Assembly: GCA_027039165.1 (NCBI GenBank)
Contig: JALWEZ010000225.1
Location: 1-7,027 of the forward strand
Direction: 5' to 3'
Length of the DNA: 7,027 bases
DNA from: Candidatus Moraniibacteriota bacterium
GTDB lineage: Bacteria; Patescibacteriota; Minisyncoccia; Moranbacterales; GCA-2747515
Part shown: positions 1 to 5,580 of the stretch, piece after piece
How positions within the stretch are numbered: position 1 is the stretch's first letter
Layout: each line of letters opens with the position of its first letter
Translations under genes and position numbers: made by a program
The notes under the pieces: generated by a model
Told to the model about the DNA's origin: nothing
What the model saw: the letters and a program-made list of their open reading frames with translations, nothing else
Databases searched by the model: none

Positions 1-47
1 TCTCCATAGTACACATGATTAATTTATTAACCTTATATACTAACAGG

Positions 48-97
48 TATGACATTTCTATTGAACACCTACTATGACATTATCATTGATAACTAAC
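48..97. repeat. Two imperfect 25-base tandem units in the non-coding left end
   Basis: Unit one is 48-72 and unit two is 73-97. They share 18 of 25 bases, including an exact TATGACATT (48-56 and 73-81) and an exact ATTGA in the same phase (60-64 and 85-89). ACTAACA also occurs at both 39-45 and 92-98, and TTATCATTGATAA (80-92) is a perfect 13-base palindrome about a single central base. The 127-base stretch holds no supported gene, and no hairpin with a T-run that would serve as a terminator. The signal is weak in such AT-rich DNA and could be chance. Confidence 0.25.
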
Positions 98-127
98 AAC
101 CTAGTTTTCCACTACATACTAAAACCC

Positions 128-877
128 CTATTTACCCAAAAAGTGCTCTAGTGTGTAAATCCAATCCTCGTCTTCGTCTTCTTTTTTAGTACGAAGTAGC
201 CATTCTAGATATCCAGGATCAGTTTTTGCAACGTCTTCTAATTTCTCTCTATTATACTTACCAAATACAAACTTTCTTATAATTGAAGGTTTACTTGAAA
301 TATCTATCATTCTGTTTATGATTACTTCTCTAGAAGCCAAATTTCCTGCCTTTTGACTTGCTTTAGCATAGAGATGATTAAACACAGCTTCCAAAACTAG
401 TACATCACCCTCTGCACTATGAGCAACTACATCAAGCTCTGTCTCATAATAATATCTAAGAAACTGCAAAGAATACTCTGGAATTTCACATTCACTATCC
501 AGATACCTCGCAAGTCTAAGTGTGCAAATATTTCTGCCAACTTTTACACCATCAGCCTCAAGCATCGCCACGTCAAACTTTGCATTATGAGCAACCATGA
601 TATTTTCATCTAAGACTTTTTGAAGTTTTTGCGCTTCCAAGCTACCACTAAAAGCCTCTTCGTTTTCTACCATTTTATTGGTAATATTTGTAACACTCAT
701 TGCTTTTATAGAAATAGCAATGGGAGGCTTAAAATTTTTGGTAACAATCTCACCTTTTTTAAGAATTTTACCACTCTCATCCACATCATCTTCAAATTTA
801 TAGCAAATCTGACAAAGTCTATCTTTTTTCATGTCATTACCTGTAGTTTCTGTATCCAAAAATACTAATTTATTCAT
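128..877 (-). CDS. DEDDh 3'-5' exonuclease with ExoX-like C-terminal domain
   Basis: This is a DnaQ-superfamily 3'-5' exonuclease of the DEDDh type, acting in the cytoplasm on DNA or RNA ends with two bound metal ions. The Exo I motif is LDTETTG with D8 and E10. Exo II is AHNAKFD with D102. Exo III is HSAEGD with H153 and D158. All five catalytic residues are therefore present, and CTLRLAR (118-124) sits in the usual place between Exo II and Exo III. After the nuclease domain (about 1-172), residues about 203-229 carry VFGKYNREKLEDVAKTDPGY and EWLL. This matches the small ExoX-like C-terminal module (pattern FGK, then EEVA, then DPGYLxWLL) rather than a DNA polymerase III epsilon tail. An acidic patch KKEDEDED (231-238) follows. 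The start is ATG at 877, 27 bases after the TatD stop; a GAGAGAGA stretch at 898-891 is the nearest thing to a ribosome site but lies 13 bases away. The stop is TAG. It is probably a repair or salvage exonuclease, with the exact substrate unknown. Confidence 0.92.
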   Translation of the reverse strand: MNKLVFLDTETTGNDMKKDRLCQICYKFEDDVDESGKILKKGEIVTKNFKPPIAISIKAMSVTNITNKMVENEEAFSGSLEAQKLQKVLDENIMVAHNAKFDVAMLEADGVKVGRNICTLRLARYLDSECEIPEYSLQFLRYYYETELDVVAHSAEGDVLVLEAVFNHLYAKASQKAGNLASREVIINRMIDISSKPSIIRKFVFGKYNREKLEDVAKTDPGYLEWLLRTKKEDEDEDWIYTLEHFLGK

Positions 878-904
878 ATATATTCTTTAATCTCTCTCAA
901 ATTA

Positions 905-1816
905 TCAAATCACCTTTGCACACTTTGCACAAATTTTACCTATCTTAAAAAAATTTTTTGTATTTGATCTAGTTACCTCTTTTACTTTTTTAATTGAAAT
1001 GTCTTTTGTTTTTGCAATGTGCTCTACTACATACTCCACAAAAATCGGTTCATTTCTCTCTCCTCTGTGTGGAATTGGAGTAAGATATGGAGAATCAGTT
1101 TCTACTAAAATCTTTGTAAGTGGAATAAGCTTTATCACCTTATTCATCTCATCTTCTGGCTTTTTATTGTACGTAATATTTCCTGCAAAAGAAAATATCA
1201 CATTCTCAAGCTCCAAAAATTTTTCTGTTTGTTGTGCATTACCCATATAACAGTGAAGCACAAAACTCACCTCTGGAAAATCTTTGATAATCTCCAAACA
1301 ATCATCATAAGCACTGTAACTCACATTTTCATTTCCCTCTCTTGTGTGAATTACAACAGGCAAACCATTGTCTCTGGCAAGCTCTATTTGATAGCTAAAA
1401 GCTTTTAGTTGCCACGCTCTTTCATCTTTTTGGATTTCTCTACCGTCTCTATTAAAATAATCAATACCAATTTCTCCCACAGCTACAACTTTTGAATTGT
1501 TTACAATCAACTCTTCTAAGTCTTTTATAATATTTTTTAACCTTTCTTTCCTCACAACCACTGGCAAATCACTTCCCAAATACACGTCAAACTCATTTTG
1601 TGCATCTTTTTTGAAACTAGTTGGATGAATTCCAACACTTGCGTACATATTTTCATATTTATTTGCAAGACTCACTGCATCTCTAGATTCTTTGAGACTT
1701 GTGCCTATATTTATCACATTCTCAATTTCTCCCTCAAGTATTCTTTTTATAACTTCTTGTCTGTCTTTATCAAATTTTTGGTCATGCAAATGTGCATGAG
1801 AATCTATCATTTTCAT
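905..1816 (-). CDS. tatD: TatD-family metal-dependent hydrolase / 3'-5' DNase
   Basis: This is a cytoplasmic TIM-barrel metallo-hydrolase of the TatD family. Studied members are Mg2+-dependent 3'-5' exonucleases on DNA or RNA, linked to DNA repair and DNA breakdown. The full set of expected metal ligands is present: H7 and H9 in DSHAHLHD, E115 in GEIGIDYF, H157 in VVIHTRE, H188 in VLHCYMG and D241 in VETDSPYLTP. VGIHP (61-65) is also typical. The protein has 303 residues, against about 260 for many family members. The extra length is mainly an insertion around 73-97, after the VGIHP strand, and a short C-terminal tail containing CAKC (296-299). ATG at 1816 is chosen because it puts the DSHAHLHD strand directly at the N-terminus; the in-frame ATG two codons later (1810) would also work. 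There is no clear Shine-Dalgarno. The reading frame ends with TGA (907-905) immediately followed by TAA (904-902). YcfH/TatD paralogue assignment is not possible from the sequence alone. Confidence 0.92.
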   Translation of the reverse strand: MKMIDSHAHLHDQKFDKDRQEVIKRILEGEIENVINIGTSLKESRDAVSLANKYENMYASVGIHPTSFKKDAQNEFDVYLGSDLPVVVRKERLKNIIKDLEELIVNNSKVVAVGEIGIDYFNRDGREIQKDERAWQLKAFSYQIELARDNGLPVVIHTREGNENVSYSAYDDCLEIIKDFPEVSFVLHCYMGNAQQTEKFLELENVIFSFAGNITYNKKPEDEMNKVIKLIPLTKILVETDSPYLTPIPHRGERNEPIFVEYVVEHIAKTKDISIKKVKEVTRSNTKNFFKIGKICAKCAKVI

Positions 1817-1825
1817 ATTTTTGTT

Positions 1826-2884
1826 TTATGCATTAAATCTTTCAATGTCATCTTTGAACTCTATAGCAAATATCTCCCACATAGCAACAGCTAGTGCCAT
1901 AATTATAGGTCCTATTATAAACCCTATTATGCCATAAACACTCATCCCTCCAATAGTTGAGAAAAATATCAACAGTCCATGCATTTTTGTATCATTTCCT
2001 ACAAGTTTTGGCCTCAAGAAATTATCAACTGTAGAAATAGCAGAACCCATTATTATAAGAAACACTCCCTGCCAAACATGCCCCAATGCAAGCATTATTA
2101 CACCAGCTGGCACAACTATAAGACTTGCTCCAAGTGCTGGTATTATAGAAAGAAAAATCATCACAACAGTCCAAAGCATAGGAGAAGAAACTCCTGCTAC
2201 AAAAAACGCAATTCCGCCCAAAATTCCTTGCACACTTCCTATTATAAAAGTACCTTTTAGAGTTGCTCTTGCCATAGAGACAAATTTATCTATAAGCATG
2301 TCCTCATGTTTGTCTCTTAGAGGACTTAAATATTTAATTTTCGATACAAAATTTTTACCATCTATAAAAAAGTAGAAAAGAGAAAAAAACATTACAAAAA
2401 TCCAAATCGTACTATTAACTATACTATTGTATGTTTTTTTAATTATCGGTCCTATTGCTCCACTTACTTTTTTGACAGCTTGAGTTAAAGAATTTCTAAC
2501 ATCATCTTGACTTACGTGACTAAGCGCTTTTTTGCCTAAAACTGAATTTTTGGTTTTTTCAACCAAAATCGCTACTGTTTTTTGATTATTATTGTCTGTA
2601 AAATAAGAAACTACACCAGAGACTTCATTAGCTACCATTTTACCCACACCAATCAAAGGAAGAACAATCATAACAGCGATTAAAACACAAGTAACCATTG
2701 AGGCAATCGCTTTTCTGTTTCGAAAAATTTTATTAAAAAACATGTAAACATTATAAAACATAACACTAAAAAGTGCCGCTACAAATATAGCAGAAAGATA
2801 CGGACTAAATAATTCAAAAGCTCCAAAAGACACTAAAAATAAAATAGTGAAGAAGAAGTAAACATTTAAATTTTTGAATATCAT
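1826..2884 (-). CDS. AI-2E / PerM / TqsA family transporter-like membrane protein
   Basis: This is a polytopic inner-membrane protein of the AI-2E family (YdiK, PerM, TqsA relatives). Characterised members have been linked to export of the AI-2 signal or to Na+(Li+)/H+ antiport, so the substrate here cannot be read from the sequence. At 352 residues it has normal family length. Hydrophobic helices are seen at about 8-26, 28-49, 60-81 and 157-175. A soluble, helical Lys-rich stretch (about 95-150) lies between the third and fourth. The C-terminal half holds the family hallmarks: SIIPALGA (246-253), the long hydrophobic run to GHVWQG (268-273), DNFLRPKLVG (287-296), and a glycine-rich end helix pair GGMSVYGIIGFIIGP (312-326). 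The gene begins with ATG 20 bases after the ATPase stop, with no purine-rich ribosome site. It ends 9 bases before the next start, consistent with co-transcription. The family call is firm; any role in signalling is not implied. Confidence 0.93.
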   Translation of the reverse strand: MIFKNLNVYFFFTILFLVSFGAFELFSPYLSAIFVAALFSVMFYNVYMFFNKIFRNRKAIASMVTCVLIAVMIVLPLIGVGKMVANEVSGVVSYFTDNNNQKTVAILVEKTKNSVLGKKALSHVSQDDVRNSLTQAVKKVSGAIGPIIKKTYNSIVNSTIWIFVMFFSLFYFFIDGKNFVSKIKYLSPLRDKHEDMLIDKFVSMARATLKGTFIIGSVQGILGGIAFFVAGVSSPMLWTVVMIFLSIIPALGASLIVVPAGVIMLALGHVWQGVFLIIMGSAISTVDNFLRPKLVGNDTKMHGLLIFFSTIGGMSVYGIIGFIIGPIIMALAVAMWEIFAIEFKDDIERFNA

Positions 2885-2904
2885 ACAAGAATTTTTAAAT
2901 TAAA

Positions 2905-5571
2905 TTATTTTTTATTTGCAAAAATTTTCTTCTTTGCAAACTCTAGCAGACAAATTTCAACAAAAGTTATTAAGATTATTACACTCCAATTATAAAAGTT
3001 TAGAGAAACAGTAGAGAGCATTTGAGAAAGAGGCTCTATGTACAAAGTAACAGATAAAAGAGAAAGGGACAATAGAACCGAATAGTTTAAAAGCTTATTA
3101 TCAAAAGTAGTTTTTCTAAAAATACTTCGCCTGAAACTTTTAAGCACATAAACCATAGCTAGTGAATCAAAAGCAACTAGTACAAATGTCATAGTTCTTA
3201 CAAACTTAATATCTTGATTTAATTTAACCATAGATACAAAGAATATTATAGCAGCCAAAGAAGAAACAATAAATATCACAAACATAAATTTCTTGTACGG
3301 AGCTGACAAAATAGGTTCATTTGGTTTTCTAGGTGGCACATCCATTATACCATCAGTATCTCTTTCTGTGGTGAGGGCAATATTTGGCAATGAATCTTCT
3401 ACAAGATTAATCCAAAGTATTTGAGCAGCAACTAGAGGCAAAGGAAATCCAAAAAATAAAGCAGTAAGGAATAATACCAATTCAGAAAAATCATCGGCTG
3501 TCAAGAAAATAACAATTCGACGAATATTGTCAAAAATAACTCTTCCCTGCTCTATAGCACTAATTATAGTACTAAAACTACTATCTAGCAAAACAATATC
3601 AGCGGTTTGCTTTGTTATATCTGTTCCATTTCCCATACCTATCCCAACATGAGCAGCTTTTATAGCAGGAGCATCATTCACTCCATCACCCACCATCGCC
3701 ACTATTTCATCATTTTTTTGGAGTGCATGCACTATTCTTATTTTGTGTTTTGGAGCAACTCTTGCAAATATTGATATTTTATTCACTTTTTCTTCTAATT
3801 CTTTTTGAGAAATTTCATCTATCTCTTTTCCAAGCATAATTTCCTTATCATTTACTTCCCAATTTAAATCTGCAACAATAGCTTTTGTAGTTTTTGCATT
3901 ATCCCCTGTTATTATAACTGGTCTTATACCTGCACGACTTGCTTTTTTAAGTGCAAACTTCACTTCATCCCTAACTGGATCTTTCAATGCAATAAAACCC
4001 ATAAGAGTAAATCCATCTGCTAAGTTTAAACCAGAATCTATTATATTTCTAGAATTTACTTCTCTTTTTGCACAAGCTACTACCCGCAAACCATTATTTG
4101 TAAGTAATTCAAGTTTTTCTTCTAAATTTTTTCTAGTATCTAGAGATAAATTTATATTAGCATTATTCCCAATATTTACTTTACTAGATTTATCCAAAAT
4201 AACCTCTGGAGCTCCAACTACATACATAAGAGCTGTTTTTTTATCTGTATTTTTGAATATATTTGCCGCAAACTTCCTCGTAGAAGAAAATGGAATGCGT
4301 GAGATTATGTTTTTATTTTTTGAAAAATCTATTTGTGAATCAACTGCTACAGAAAGCAAAGCTTTATCAGTTGGTCTACCTTGAAATTTGATTTGAGAAG
4401 TGTCCTTACTACCGCTTTCTATAAATGCATTATTTACCAACCCACCTATTTCAACTGTCTTTACAAATTCTTCTGGAATATTTTCTTTGGGTATGTTTTT
4501 GTATTTTTTACATTCAAATATTTTTCCCCCTCCCGTAAGCACAAAAGAAGCGCTCATTTCACCTTTTGTAAGAGTACCAGTTTTATCGGTACAAATCACA
4601 GTTATCGCTCCTATTGTCTCAGTTGAGGCTAGTCTTCTAACTAATGCTTTTTGTCTAAGGAGTCTTCTTACTCCAAAAATCATAACAATAGTAACAGCTG
4701 GCAAAAGTCCCTCTGGTATGATACTTACTATCAGAGCTGTGGAAGTTATAAATATTTCTTCAAAACTTTGTCCTTTATAGAAAGAAAATGCCGCCAAAAT
4801 AAACACAAAAAATAAAGCAGTAGCCCCAATTTGTCTAGAAAGAATTTTAAACTTCTTTTTAAGCGGTTCCTGAACTTCTTCTTCTTGCTCCACAAGTTTT
4901 GCAATTTTTCCAATTTCACTATTTTTTCCAGTTGCTGTAACTACAAATCTTGCTTCACCATTTGTTACATAAGAACCAGCAAAAACCATATTCTTCCTGT
5001 CTCCTAAACTAGTTTTTTCTGTGCATTTATTGATATTTTTCTTAACTTCCTCAGACTCACCTGTAAGCACTGATTCATTTACAAAAAACTCATCAATCTC
5101 AAATAATCTCCCATCCGCTGGAATGCTGTCACCTGCTTTCACTATCAAAACATCTCCTGGTACAATATTTTTTGATTCAATAATCCTTTTTCTGCCATTT
5201 CTAATCACAGTAGCGTGCAATTTGATAGTTTTTTTCAGGGAACTGAGAGCATTTTGAGCTTTATATTCTTGCAAAAACCCAAGTATTGCATTAACAATTA
5301 TTACTATAAGTATTAAAAAAGCATCTGAATAATGTTTTATAAAAAATGATAGTATTCCCGCAACCACAATTATAAAAACCAAAGGATTTGCAAATTGTCT
5401 CCACAAAACCATCATCCAAGAAAACTTATCGTCTTCTGGTAACTCATTAGTGCCAAATTTTTCTAATCTTTCTTTTGCATCAAACTCACTTATACCTTCT
5501 TTTGAAGATTTAAGTTTTTCATAAGTACTATTTATACTTAAATTATGATATAAATATTTATTGTTAGACAT
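2905..5571 (-). CDS. P2-type cation-transporting ATPase (Ca2+-ATPase-like, ion uncertain)
   Basis: This is a membrane pump that couples ATP hydrolysis, through an aspartyl-phosphate intermediate, to cation transport. The 888 residues match the usual P2 length and no domain is missing. An N-terminal cation-ATPase domain (about 5-50) is followed by helices 1-2 (about 59-101), the actuator domain with LTGES (T170-S173), helices 3-4 (about 249-298) with PEGLLP at 286-291, and the phosphorylation motif DKTGT with D329. The nucleotide domain has FSSTRK at 428-433. The P-domain has DPVR (531-534), TGD (555-557) and GDGVNDAP with D629 and D633. Six helices follow (about 685-876). The WINLVEDSLP stretch and the later IMDVPPRKPNEPI stretch resemble SERCA-like pumps, while PEGLL also occurs in Na/K-ATPases. 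Candidate ion ligands are E287, D694, E697, N722, E725, D726 and D802, so Ca2+ is a guess. V452 stands where the KGAPE motif normally has lysine. ATG at 5571 lies 9 bases after the previous stop, with no Shine-Dalgarno. Confidence 0.93.
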   Translation of the reverse strand: MSNNKYLYHNLSINSTYEKLKSSKEGISEFDAKERLEKFGTNELPEDDKFSWMMVLWRQFANPLVFIIVVAGILSFFIKHYSDAFLILIVIIVNAILGFLQEYKAQNALSSLKKTIKLHATVIRNGRKRIIESKNIVPGDVLIVKAGDSIPADGRLFEIDEFFVNESVLTGESEEVKKNINKCTEKTSLGDRKNMVFAGSYVTNGEARFVVTATGKNSEIGKIAKLVEQEEEVQEPLKKKFKILSRQIGATALFFVFILAAFSFYKGQSFEEIFITSTALIVSIIPEGLLPAVTIVMIFGVRRLLRQKALVRRLASTETIGAITVICTDKTGTLTKGEMSASFVLTGGGKIFECKKYKNIPKENIPEEFVKTVEIGGLVNNAFIESGSKDTSQIKFQGRPTDKALLSVAVDSQIDFSKNKNIISRIPFSSTRKFAANIFKNTDKKTALMYVVGAPEVILDKSSKVNIGNNANINLSLDTRKNLEEKLELLTNNGLRVVACAKREVNSRNIIDSGLNLADGFTLMGFIALKDPVRDEVKFALKKASRAGIRPVIITGDNAKTTKAIVADLNWEVNDKEIMLGKEIDEISQKELEEKVNKISIFARVAPKHKIRIVHALQKNDEIVAMVGDGVNDAPAIKAAHVGIGMGNGTDITKQTADIVLLDSSFSTIISAIEQGRVIFDNIRRIVIFLTADDFSELVLFLTALFFGFPLPLVAAQILWINLVEDSLPNIALTTERDTDGIMDVPPRKPNEPILSAPYKKFMFVIFIVSSLAAIIFFVSMVKLNQDIKFVRTMTFVLVAFDSLAMVYVLKSFRRSIFRKTTFDNKLLNYSVLLSLSLLSVTLYIEPLSQMLSTVSLNFYNWSVIILITFVEICLLEFAKKKIFANKK

Positions 5572-5580
5572 CTAAAAAAA

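Noticed and set aside
2..55. Possible start of a further minus-strand gene (ATG at 55, MSYLLVYKVNK, open to the left edge)
   Set aside because: Only 18 codons are visible, with no ribosome site and no recognisable motif. It overlaps the repeat stretch.
3..77. Possible 3' end of a plus-strand gene entering from the left edge and stopping with TGA at 75-77
   Set aside because: About 24 codons without a motif, in a region of small repeats. An open frame of this length is expected by chance.
80..92. TTATCATTGATAA as a transcription terminator
   Set aside because: The stem is at most 5 AT-rich base pairs with a 3-base loop, and no T-run follows in the transcript direction.
4400..4780. Plus-strand open frame of 126 codons inside the ATPase gene
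   Set aside because: It lies exactly opposite conserved ATPase motifs (PEGLLP, DKTGT), so it is a shadow. The product resembles no family.
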